Source: Clostridia bacterium (GTDB taxonomy: Bacteria; Bacillota; Clostridia; Oscillospirales; Acutalibacteraceae). From it: a stretch of DNA of 34,049 nucleotides. The notes below the pieces were generated by a model, which was given only the letters and a program-made list of their open reading frames with translations, was not told the origin of the DNA and searched no databases. A program made the position numbers and the translations under genes. The DNA is taken from assembly GCA_017398425.1 (NCBI GenBank), contig JAFQFZ010000024.1:1-34049 (forward strand), read 5' to 3'. Positions 23,825 through 31,929 of this stretch are shown in pieces (position 1 is the first letter of the stretch; every line of letters begins with the position of its first letter).

Positions 23825-25150
23825 ATGGCACAATTGATGTATGATAAGGGCGGTCGGTTGCTCTTTACCGAAGAGATGCGTCAGGAGTATACGATCCTCT
23901 TTCCGCAAATGCTTCCTATTCATTTTACGATGCTCGAAAAAGTGTTTCGTCTGCACGGCTACAACGCGGTTATGTTGACCACCAACCACAACGGGATCGC
24001 ACAGGAAGGCTTGAAATACGTGCACAACGACACGTGTTATCCCGCTCTTTTGGTGATCGGACAAATGATGGATGCCATTAAAAACGGCGGCTACGATCCG
24101 CATAAGATCGCGTTGATGATCACGCAAACCGGCGGCGGCTGCCGTGCATCGAATTACATTCATTTGCTTCGCAAAGCACTTCAGCGAGCGGGCTATGAGT
24201 ACATCCCGGTCATCTCGTTGAACTTGTCGGGAATGGAGAAAAATCCCGGCTTTAAGCTCAGCTTGCCGATGATCCTGCAGATCGTCCACGGCATTGTCTA
24301 CGGAGATCTGATCATGAATCTGGCGAATCAGTGCCGTCCGTATGAACTTCATAAAGGAGATACGGATGCACTTGTCAAACGCTGGACGGAAGATCTCGTG
24401 AAGGATTTTGAGCGCGGTTTTCGTGCATTCCGTCACAAGCACGCGCGCGATGTGATGCGTCGCATTTGTGCGGATTTTGCCTCGATCCCGATGGATCGCT
24501 CCGAACCGCGTGTGCGTGTCGGTGTGGTCGGTGAGATCTATGTGAAATATTCGCCGCTCGGCAACAACAACCTTGAAGCATTTTTGCAAAGCGAGGATTG
24601 CGAAACGGTCGTGCCGGGTGTATTGGATTTTGCAATGTTCAAATGCGACAATCGCAGTGAGGATCACAAGCTCTACGGTGGTCGCTTTGCAGCGTATACG
24701 GTATCCAACCTGCTCAAAAAGGTTTGTCGGCGGTATCAAAACGATCTGATCGAGATGATCGGACATCACGACATCTTCCGCAAGCCTTGTACGTTTGACC
24801 ACCTGAAAACCTTGGTCAAGGGCTATCTCGGTTATGGAAACAAGATGGGTGAAGGGTGGTTGCTCACGGGCGAAATGCTTGAACTCATCGACAGCGGTAC
24901 ACACAACATCGTTTGCACACAACCGTTTGGTTGTCTTCCCAATCATGTGGCGGGAAAAGGCATGGTACGTCCGATCAAGCAGCGGCTGCCCCACGCCAAC
25001 ATCGTGTGCATCGATTACGATCCCGGTGCAACGCGTATCAATCAGGAAAACCGCATCAAGCTCATGCTGGCCAACGCGCGTATGCAAGCGAAGAAAGCAA
25101 CACCGTCTGTTGCGGCAGGTGAAAAAGAAAAAGAACCGCTTTCGGTATAA
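23825..25150 (+). CDS. 2-hydroxyacyl-CoA dehydratase-like protein (C-terminal part of the large activase)
   Basis: A 441-aa cytoplasmic protein that looks like the C-terminal part of single-chain large activases (COG3581-type dehydratase-component-like). Conserved cysteines are Cys71 in NDTCYPALL and Cys106 in GGGCRASNY, likely iron-sulfur ligands as in dehydratase subunits. A second globular part starts near RVGVVGEIYVKYSPLGNNNLE, with a late PFGCLPNHVAGKG segment and a further Cys. The ATG at 23825 follows AAGGAGAG; the frame is open six codons further upstream, where an ATG at 23807 overlaps the activase stop. Being coupled to the activase, the two probably form one complex. The reaction is unknown. 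Confidence 0.87.
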   Translation: MAQLMYDKGGRLLFTEEMRQEYTILFPQMLPIHFTMLEKVFRLHGYNAVMLTTNHNGIAQEGLKYVHNDTCYPALLVIGQMMDAIKNGGYDPHKIALMITQTGGGCRASNYIHLLRKALQRAGYEYIPVISLNLSGMEKNPGFKLSLPMILQIVHGIVYGDLIMNLANQCRPYELHKGDTDALVKRWTEDLVKDFERGFRAFRHKHARDVMRRICADFASIPMDRSEPRVRVGVVGEIYVKYSPLGNNNLEAFLQSEDCETVVPGVLDFAMFKCDNRSEDHKLYGGRFAAYTVSNLLKKVCRRYQNDLIEMIGHHDIFRKPCTFDHLKTLVKGYLGYGNKMGEGWLLTGEMLELIDSGTHNIVCTQPFGCLPNHVAGKGMVRPIKQRLPHANIVCIDYDPGATRINQENRIKLMLANARMQAKKATPSVAAGEKEKEPLSV

Positions 25151-25177
25151 CGACGGAACCGTATATTCTCGGTCACC

Positions 25178-25208
25178 CCGTTTACACTACCATAGTAGCA
25201 GTAAACGG
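25178..25208 (+). promoter_or_regulatory. Inverted repeat reaching into the tepA ribosome site
   Basis: CCGTTTAC (25178-25185) and GTAAACGG (25201-25208) pair perfectly, with an inner CTAC (25187-25190) / GTAG (25195-25198) pair around a CATA loop. The last two G's belong to the AACGGAGG ribosome site of tepA. No T-run follows, so it is not a terminator. It may be an operator or a hairpin that limits translation; regulator unknown. Confidence 0.5.
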
Positions 25209-25219
25209 AGGTGCTGAAG

Positions 25220-25951
25220 ATGAAAAAATTGTGGTTCGGTTCGTTGGTCGACTCGACGCAGGACTTGATTTCCAAAGAAGCCGCACGAATGCATACAGAC
25301 TTCAAAGATCTTGTGGAAACGGGTTCGGTGACGACCTTTAACGGCAAGCATGTGATCTATTGTCTGACCATCATCGGTCAGATCGAGGGGCATTACGCGT
25401 TGTCGGCAGACAACAAAAGTACGAAATACGAGCACGTCATTCCGCAACTGGTGGCGATCGAGGAAAACAACGATATCGACGGATTGCTGATCCTTCTCAA
25501 CACAGTCGGAGGTGACATTGAGGCCGGGCTGGCACTCGCGGAATTGATCGCGGGGATGAAAAAGCCGACGGTATCTTTGGTGCTCGGCGGCGGTCATTCC
25601 ATCGGGGTGCCGTTGGCGGTTGCCGCCAAACGCTCCTTCATCGCTCCGTCTGCCACGATGATGCTCCATCCCGTGCGTACCAACGGTATGGTGCTCGGTG
25701 TACCGCAGGCGTTTTCCTATTTCCGAAAAATGCAAGAACGGATCGCACGATTCGTGACGGACAATTCGCATATGTCGTTTTCACGCTTTGATGAGCTTTG
25801 CATGGAGACGGACGAACTCGTTACGGATGTCGGAACGGTGCTGGAGGGTGAGCAGGCGGTTGCTGAAGGATTGATCGATTCGCTTGGCTCTCTGTCCGAT
25901 GCTTTTAAAGCGTTATATGAAATGATTGACGACGAAAACGATCGGTTTTAA
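25220..25951 (+). CDS. tepA: ClpP-class serine protease, TepA-like
   Basis: A 243-aa ClpP/crotonase-fold peptidase like B. subtilis TepA (translocation-enhancing protein), proposed to help protein export at the membrane. The catalytic Ser is expected at Ser127 (GGGHSIGVPL) and His at about 150 (MLHPVRT). The LLNTVGGDIEAGLALAELI segment is the oxyanion-side motif. No signal peptide is seen, so it is cytoplasmic. The ATG at 25220 lies eight bases after GGAGG; a GTG at 25211 is part of the ribosome site. Being directly upstream of ftsK/spoIIIE matches the arrangement in Bacillus. Expression may be affected by the inverted repeat over its ribosome site. Confidence 0.9.
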   Translation: MKKLWFGSLVDSTQDLISKEAARMHTDFKDLVETGSVTTFNGKHVIYCLTIIGQIEGHYALSADNKSTKYEHVIPQLVAIEENNDIDGLLILLNTVGGDIEAGLALAELIAGMKKPTVSLVLGGGHSIGVPLAVAAKRSFIAPSATMMLHPVRTNGMVLGVPQAFSYFRKMQERIARFVTDNSHMSFSRFDELCMETDELVTDVGTVLEGEQAVAEGLIDSLGSLSDAFKALYEMIDDENDRF

Positions 25952-26028
25952 ATAATCCGGGTCGTTCAAGCGCACCGTCTGAGTGCGTTACATAGATTTA
26001 GTTTGTGTTTTGAACAAGGAGAGATTCG

Positions 26029-28524
26029 ATGGCTACCAAAAAAAGAAAGAAAACGGCTTCGAAAGCCAAACATCCCGCCAAGCGTGAATCGACATCCAAA
26101 GCGGCGTCCCATGCCAAAACGACGAAATCCAAAGGAGAGCATCGTCAGCGCAACGCGGTGCTGTTGTTTGCTGCGGCGGTCTTATTGCTGTTTGTGGCGT
26201 TGGTTCCCGCACCGGAAGCGGCGTTTTGGAACGCTTTACATAAAGGATTGTTCGGATTGTTCGGTGTCGGATCGTATATCATTCCCGTTTTGGTGGGCTA
26301 TACCGCGGTTGCCGCCGCAATGGATAAGTCGAATCGGACGATCGCAAAGCACACCGCGCTCGGCGGTTTGTTGTTGTTGCTGTTGTCGACGCTTATTCAG
26401 GTCAGCACCATCGACACGGCGGTCGATTACGGTGCGGCGATCCAAACGGCGTATTTCCGCGGCGAGACGCTCTTTGGTATCGGTGGATTCAATGCCGGGG
26501 CGTTTGGTGCGCTTCTCGGCGATCCTCTCGAGCGATTTATGGGCGACGTCGGAGCAAAGATCATTTTGGCGCTGGCGTTGTTTGTGTACGCTATGCTGGT
26601 GACGGGGGCAACGCTGCGCACGTTGTTCAAGCCGTTTCGGAAGACCGCGGAGTTTACCAAAACCACGGTGGAAAAGACGCGTCAAAAGTTTCGTGACGAT
26701 CTCTCGGACGAGGAAGACACTCTTCCGGAAGAGAGGAAAGAACCTGAAAAGAACAGCGCCATCGATATCGATATGGGAGACGGCTATCTTGAGAAGCCGT
26801 TGAAGAAACGTGATCCGCGCAGTGCCTTTGAAGAAGCGGCGGAGGAGATCAAAGAGGAGAGTGAGCGTCCGCAGTTGCGCATTGACGATATCATCGGTCG
26901 CGCCATGGATGCCAAGGAGAAAACGAATGCGGAGGCGGAAGCGGAGGATGAGCCGGTCGTCGAGTCGATGACCAAGGAAGAGGTGCGTCAGGAAGAGCAG
27001 GCGGTTGCTCAGCAGATCGAAGAGCAGGGTGCGGTCAAGGAGAGCTACACCTATCCGTCTCTTTCGCTGTTGAAGCCGCCCACAGCCGCCGACGATCGCA
27101 CTGCACGCGAAGAAATGCAGTACAACGCGGAGTTGCTTGTACAAACGCTCAAGGAATTCGGTATCAGTTCCAAAGTTGTGGATATATCGCGCGGACCGTC
27201 GGTCACGCGCTATGAATTGCAACCCAATGCCGGTGTGAAGATCAGCCGCATTACCGGTCTTGCCGATGATATTGCGCTTCGTTTGGCAACGACGGGCGTG
27301 CGCATTGAAGCACCGATTCCGAACAAAGCGGCGATCGGTATCGAGGTTCCCAACAAAGCAAGAGGCGGCGTCTGCCTGCGCGAATTGCTTGACAGCGATG
27401 AGTTCTCGCAGCAGTCCAGTCGGTTGACTGTGGCGCTCGGCCGTGACATCAGCGGTCAGATCGTGACGGCGGATCTGGCGACCATGCCGCACTTGCTGAT
27501 CGCCGGTACGACGGGTTCGGGTAAATCGGTTTGCACCAATTCCATGATCCAAAGTGTATTGTTCCACAGCTCTCCGGAAGAAGTGCGCATGATCCTTATT
27601 GACCCCAAGCAGGTCGAGTTCAGCATTTATAACGGCATTCCGCATCTGCTCGTTCCCGTGGTCACCAATCCGCGCAAGGCGGCGGGTGCACTCGGATGGG
27701 CGGTTACCGAAATGATCAATCGCTATCATACGTTCACCGAGAACAATGTACGCGATATTAAATCGTACAATAAGGTTGCCAAGGAGAGCGACACGTTACA
27801 GGTCATGCCGCAAATCCTCATCGTGATCGACGAGCTGTCCGATTTGATGATGGCGGCGGGTAAAGAGGTGGAAGATGCCATCGTGCGTTTGGCACAGATG
27901 GCGCGTGCGGCCGGCATGCATTTGGTTATCGCGACGCAACGACCGTCCGTCGATGTTATCACCGGTCTCATCAAGGCGAATATCCCCAGTCGTTTGGCGT
28001 TGACGGTCGCTTCGGCGGTCGACTCGCGCACGATCCTTGATACGGGCGGCGCGGAGAAGCTGCTCGGTCGCGGTGATATGCTGTTCCATCCCGTCGGTTT
28101 GGCAAAACCGATCCGCGTACAAGGCTGCTTCGTGTCGGATGACGAAGTGGCGGCGGTCGTGGAATTCCTTAAGACCTCGTCCGCGGCGCAATACGATGAA
28201 CACGTAGTCGAGGAGATCAATCGTCAGGCGGAAGCCGCCGAAAAGTCCGAAACCAAAGAAGACGGTGCCGCGGCTACGGGAGACGGCGATGAGATGTTGC
28301 CGCAGGCGATCGAGGCGGTTGTGGAAGCCGGTCAAGCGTCGACGTCGCTTTTGCAGCGTCGTTTACGTGTCGGTTATGCACGTGCGGGGCGCCTGATCGA
28401 TGAAATGGAACAACGCGGTATCATCGGGCCTCATGAAGGCAGTAAGCCGCGCCAGGTGTTGATCTCGCGTCAGCAATGGTTGGAAATGCAAACCAATCGT
28501 CCCGATGTACCGACTGAGGAGTAA
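26029..28524 (+). CDS. ftsK: DNA translocase FtsK/SpoIIIE
   Basis: Pumps chromosomal DNA through the closing septum. The 831-aa protein has a basic N-terminus, four membrane segments (about 40-195), an acidic and glutamate-rich linker (about 205-340) and a RecA-like motor with Walker A GTTGSGKSV (about 497-505) and Walker B ILIVIDELSDLMM (about 596-608). The C-terminal winged-helix gamma domain (about 755-820, ASTSLLQRRLRVGYARAGRLID), which reads KOPS/SRS-like guide sequences, is complete. AAGGAGAG precedes the ATG. Whether it serves division only or also sporulation cannot be told; no sporulation genes are in the window. Confidence 0.97.
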   Translation: MATKKRKKTASKAKHPAKRESTSKAASHAKTTKSKGEHRQRNAVLLFAAAVLLLFVALVPAPEAAFWNALHKGLFGLFGVGSYIIPVLVGYTAVAAAMDKSNRTIAKHTALGGLLLLLLSTLIQVSTIDTAVDYGAAIQTAYFRGETLFGIGGFNAGAFGALLGDPLERFMGDVGAKIILALALFVYAMLVTGATLRTLFKPFRKTAEFTKTTVEKTRQKFRDDLSDEEDTLPEERKEPEKNSAIDIDMGDGYLEKPLKKRDPRSAFEEAAEEIKEESERPQLRIDDIIGRAMDAKEKTNAEAEAEDEPVVESMTKEEVRQEEQAVAQQIEEQGAVKESYTYPSLSLLKPPTAADDRTAREEMQYNAELLVQTLKEFGISSKVVDISRGPSVTRYELQPNAGVKISRITGLADDIALRLATTGVRIEAPIPNKAAIGIEVPNKARGGVCLRELLDSDEFSQQSSRLTVALGRDISGQIVTADLATMPHLLIAGTTGSGKSVCTNSMIQSVLFHSSPEEVRMILIDPKQVEFSIYNGIPHLLVPVVTNPRKAAGALGWAVTEMINRYHTFTENNVRDIKSYNKVAKESDTLQVMPQILIVIDELSDLMMAAGKEVEDAIVRLAQMARAAGMHLVIATQRPSVDVITGLIKANIPSRLALTVASAVDSRTILDTGGAEKLLGRGDMLFHPVGLAKPIRVQGCFVSDDEVAAVVEFLKTSSAAQYDEHVVEEINRQAEAAEKSETKEDGAAATGDGDEMLPQAIEAVVEAGQASTSLLQRRLRVGYARAGRLIDEMEQRGIIGPHEGSKPRQVLISRQQWLEMQTNRPDVPTEE

Positions 28525-28554
28525 CGGGGCGTCATGAGAGGAGAAACCGAGGTT

Positions 28555-30054
28555 ATGAGTCGTTCGTCCGGAGTATTGATGAATGTGTCATCGTTGCCGA
28601 GCCCTTACGGGATCGGTGTGTTCGGAAAAGAGACCAAGGAGTGGATCGATCGATTGGCGTCGATGCGCTTTTCGGTGTGGCAGGTATTGCCGTTTAACGT
28701 GCTGAATGTGGAAGGTTCGCCCTACGGCAGCTGCAGTGCGTTTGCGGGGAATCCGTTGTATATCGATCCGCGTGGTGTGCAGGCGATGGGACTTGCGACC
28801 GCAGAGGATGTCAAAGCGTGTGAATACGACGGAACACCCTATACAACCGATTATGCGTTTGCGCGTGAAACCCGTATGGCGTTTTTGGAAAAGGCGTTCA
28901 AACGTGTCGACCCCAAAACAAAGGAGGCGGTTGCGGCGTTTCAATCGTCGCATCCGTGGGTGCGGGAATTTGCTTTGTATATGGCGGTCAAAGAATCCCA
29001 AAACGAAACACCGTGGTGGACGTGGGACTCTTCGCTGGCCGCGTATGAACAATGTATGAAAGAGACGGGACCGTTTGAGGCGCGTCGTGATTTTTGGCTG
29101 TTTGTGCAGTATTTGTTCTTTGCACAATGGGAAGAGATCCATGCGTACGCCGCTGAAAAAGGTATTCGCGTACTTGGGGATATGCCGATCTATGTGTCGA
29201 TGGACAGTGCGGATGTATGGAGCCATCGTGATTTGTTTTGTATCGATCAGCGCACCTTCCGTCCCGATAAAGTAGCGGGTGTACCGCCGGATTATTTTTC
29301 GGAGGACGGTCAACTGTGGGGCAATCCGCTCTACGATTGGGAGCGTATGAAAGCGACAGGATACCGCTGGTGGATCGATCGCGTGAAGACCGCGCTCGAA
29401 TTGTATGACAGCGTGCGCATCGATCATTTCCGTGCGTTTGCGTCATACTGGGCGGTCCCCGCTACGGCGAAAACCGCAAAGGAAGGCACATGGGAGGAAG
29501 GACCGGGTCAGGAGTTGTTCGATGCGGTGTGCGCTGCGTTTGATGAAACCCCGTCCATTGTTGCAGAGGATCTCGGAACTTTCGGAGAAGACGTGCTCGC
29601 CTTGCTCGAATCGTCCGGCTTCCCCGGTATGCGCGTGATCCAATTTGGGTTTGATCCCGGTTCGGACAGCACCCATTTGCCGCACAACTATCCGAAGAAT
29701 TCCGTGGCGTATGTCGGCACACACGACAATAACACTCTGCTCGGATGGCTGTGGGAGGCAAGTGAAGAGGAACGCCGTTTTGCGCTGGAATATTGCGGCT
29801 TCGACGGTCACGATTGGGGCGAGGGCGGCTATCGTAGCCGTTCCTGCCGTCGAATCATTGAGACTGTTTGGAAGAGCGCGGCGGACCTGGCGATCATTTC
29901 GTTCCAAGACCTTTGCGGTTTCGGAAGCGATGCTCGCATGAACATCCCCGGGATCGCTGAGAAAAATTGGCGTTTTCGGACTACAAAAGAAACGATTGAC
30001 GCGATGGATCATGCGTATTATGCGCATATCAATCGCCTGTTCCGTCGAGGATAA
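28555..30054 (+). CDS. malQ: 4-alpha-glucanotransferase (amylomaltase, GH77)
   Basis: Transfers segments of alpha-1,4-glucan between chains during maltodextrin or glycogen metabolism in the cytoplasm. The 499-aa length is the bacterial norm. GH77 catalytic residues are in place: nucleophile Asp290 (RIDHFRAF), acid/base Glu338 (VAEDLG) and Asp391 (GTHDNNT). The N-terminal SSLPSPYGIGVFG is typical of the family. The ATG at 28555 has AGAGGAG at a suitable distance; an ATG at 28534 upstream would place that site inside the gene. It follows ftsK by 30 bases without a terminator. No phosphorylase or maltose transporter is adjacent. Confidence 0.96.
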   Translation: MSRSSGVLMNVSSLPSPYGIGVFGKETKEWIDRLASMRFSVWQVLPFNVLNVEGSPYGSCSAFAGNPLYIDPRGVQAMGLATAEDVKACEYDGTPYTTDYAFARETRMAFLEKAFKRVDPKTKEAVAAFQSSHPWVREFALYMAVKESQNETPWWTWDSSLAAYEQCMKETGPFEARRDFWLFVQYLFFAQWEEIHAYAAEKGIRVLGDMPIYVSMDSADVWSHRDLFCIDQRTFRPDKVAGVPPDYFSEDGQLWGNPLYDWERMKATGYRWWIDRVKTALELYDSVRIDHFRAFASYWAVPATAKTAKEGTWEEGPGQELFDAVCAAFDETPSIVAEDLGTFGEDVLALLESSGFPGMRVIQFGFDPGSDSTHLPHNYPKNSVAYVGTHDNNTLLGWLWEASEEERRFALEYCGFDGHDWGEGGYRSRSCRRIIETVWKSAADLAIISFQDLCGFGSDARMNIPGIAEKNWRFRTTKETIDAMDHAYYAHINRLFRRG

Positions 30055-30072
30055 GTATAAGGACGTGTTACC

Positions 30073-31926
30073 ATGGCGTTTTTACCGTTGACAATTGAAG
30101 AGATGCACGACCGCGGTTGGTATTATCCCGATTTTGTCGTCGTGACGGGCGATGCGTATGTGGATCATCCGAGTTTCGGTACCTCCATCATTTCGCGTGT
30201 TCTGGAGGCGGAGGGATTTCACGTGTGTATCGTATCGCAGCCGCAATCCGACAGCGATCTGATGCGTTTCGGAAAACCGCGTTACGGCTTTTTTGTCAGC
30301 GGCGGTAACATCGATTCCATGGTCGCACACTATACGGCAGCGAAGCGTCGCCGCAGTGAAGATGCCTATTCGGCGGGAGGAAAGGCGGGACTTCGTCCCG
30401 ATCGCGCCACCATTGTGTATTGTGAGCGTATTCGCCGTGTTTACGGCGATGTACCCATTGTGATCGGCGGTTTGGAGGCGTCCCTTCGTCGCTTTGCGCA
30501 TTACGATTATTGGGATGATGCGATCCGTCCGTCGATCTTGCAGGACAGCAAAGCGGATATTTTGACGTATGGTATGGGCGAATTGCAAACCATCGAGATT
30601 GCTTCCCGCCTTCGCAAGGGGGAGTCGGTGCGATCGATTCGGGATGTGCGTGGTACGTGCGTGATGATCCCGACCTCCGAATACACGCCTCGCGCGTGTG
30701 CGGAGTGCCCATCGCTCAGTGCGGTTCGTGAGGACAAAGCGCAGTATGCGATCTCCTGCCGTATCCAACAGGATGAGCAGGACGACGTGCGCGGCAAGAC
30801 GGTCATTCAGCGTCACGGCGATGCTATTTTGGTGCAAAATCCGCCCATGCCGCCGTTGTCGACCGCACAGCTCGACCGCGTGTATGAGTTGCCGTATGAG
30901 CGTCGTTGGCACCCGTCCTACGATGCGCTGGGCGGTGTGCCGGGACTTGAGGAAGTGCAGTTTTCCATCACACATAACCGTGGTTGCTTCGGCGCGTGCA
31001 ATTTCTGCTCCTTAGCGTTTCATCAAGGACGGCGTATTGCTTGTCGCAGTGAGGATTCGGTCGTGCGCGAGGCGGAGAAGCTGATTGCAATGCCGGAGTT
31101 CAAGGGTTATATTCATGATGTCGGCGGTCCGACCGCTAACTTCCGCTCCACCTCCTGCAAGAAACAACTTCAAAGCGGTCTTTGCAAGGGTAAAAAGTGT
31201 CTTGCTCCGCGTCCGTGCGCGGCGCTGGAGGCGGACCACAGCGAGTATCTGCATATGTTGCGTCGTTTGCGCGCCTTACCCGGAGTTAAAAAGGTGTTTG
31301 TCCGTTCGGGTATTCGTTTTGATTATCTGCTTTGCGACAGCGACGAGACGTTTTTCAAAGAGCTTGTTAAACACCACATCAGCGGTCAACTGAAGGTGGC
31401 TCCCGAGCATTGTTCCAAAGCGGTGTTGGCTGCCATGGGCAAACCGCCGATCGAAACGTATCGCCGTTTTCAAAAACGGTTTTATGAGTTGACACAGAGC
31501 ATCGGAAAAAAACAGTATTTGGTACCGTATCTGATGTCTTCGCATCCGGGAAGCACGATGCGCGATGCGATCGAATTGTCCCTTTTCTTGAAGAAGGAGG
31601 GGTTGCATCCCGAACAGGTACAGGATTTCTATCCGACCCCCGGTACGATCTCGACATGTATGTTTTATACCGAGCTTGATCCGTATACCATGCAACCGAT
31701 CTACGTTCCGAAGACCCCGAAGGAGAAGGCTGAGCAACGCGCGCTCCTTCAATATTTCAAGCCGGAAAACCGCGCCGTTGTCCTGCGTGCGTTACGCGCG
31801 GCAGGACGCACGGATCTGATCGGGAACGGACCGCAATGTCTGATCAAGGACGATCGCCCGAAGACGGTGCGTGACACCCGCTCGCGTGGCGGTGTTGCGG
31901 CGAAAAATAAGAAAAGGAAGCGCTGA
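30073..31926 (+). CDS. YgiQ family radical SAM protein
   Basis: A 617-aa member of the UPF0313/YgiQ family, whose role is not established. A B12-binding-like N-terminal part (VTGDAYVDHPSFGTSIISRVLE, GLEASLRRFAHYDYW) is followed by the radical SAM core with CxxxCxxC ligands at GCFGACNFCSL near residue 310. A further set of cysteines (CKKQ, CKGKKC) lies at about 357-376 and may hold a second cluster. The C-terminal 50 residues are basic. AAGGA precedes the ATG. It lies 18 bases after malQ, and the next gene begins three bases after its stop, so all three are likely cotranscribed. Confidence 0.93.
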   Translation: MAFLPLTIEEMHDRGWYYPDFVVVTGDAYVDHPSFGTSIISRVLEAEGFHVCIVSQPQSDSDLMRFGKPRYGFFVSGGNIDSMVAHYTAAKRRRSEDAYSAGGKAGLRPDRATIVYCERIRRVYGDVPIVIGGLEASLRRFAHYDYWDDAIRPSILQDSKADILTYGMGELQTIEIASRLRKGESVRSIRDVRGTCVMIPTSEYTPRACAECPSLSAVREDKAQYAISCRIQQDEQDDVRGKTVIQRHGDAILVQNPPMPPLSTAQLDRVYELPYERRWHPSYDALGGVPGLEEVQFSITHNRGCFGACNFCSLAFHQGRRIACRSEDSVVREAEKLIAMPEFKGYIHDVGGPTANFRSTSCKKQLQSGLCKGKKCLAPRPCAALEADHSEYLHMLRRLRALPGVKKVFVRSGIRFDYLLCDSDETFFKELVKHHISGQLKVAPEHCSKAVLAAMGKPPIETYRRFQKRFYELTQSIGKKQYLVPYLMSSHPGSTMRDAIELSLFLKKEGLHPEQVQDFYPTPGTISTCMFYTELDPYTMQPIYVPKTPKEKAEQRALLQYFKPENRAVVLRALRAAGRTDLIGNGPQCLIKDDRPKTVRDTRSRGGVAAKNKKRKR

Positions 31927-31929
31927 TCC

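Noticed and set aside
20940..25087. Several long minus-strand frames opposite the activase genes
   Set aside because: They are shadows of the activase and dehydratase-like genes with no start signals and basic, compositionally odd translations.
25952..26028. Possible terminator between tepA and ftsK (CGCAC / GTGCG)
   Set aside because: The stem is only about 5 bp with no T-run, too weak to call.
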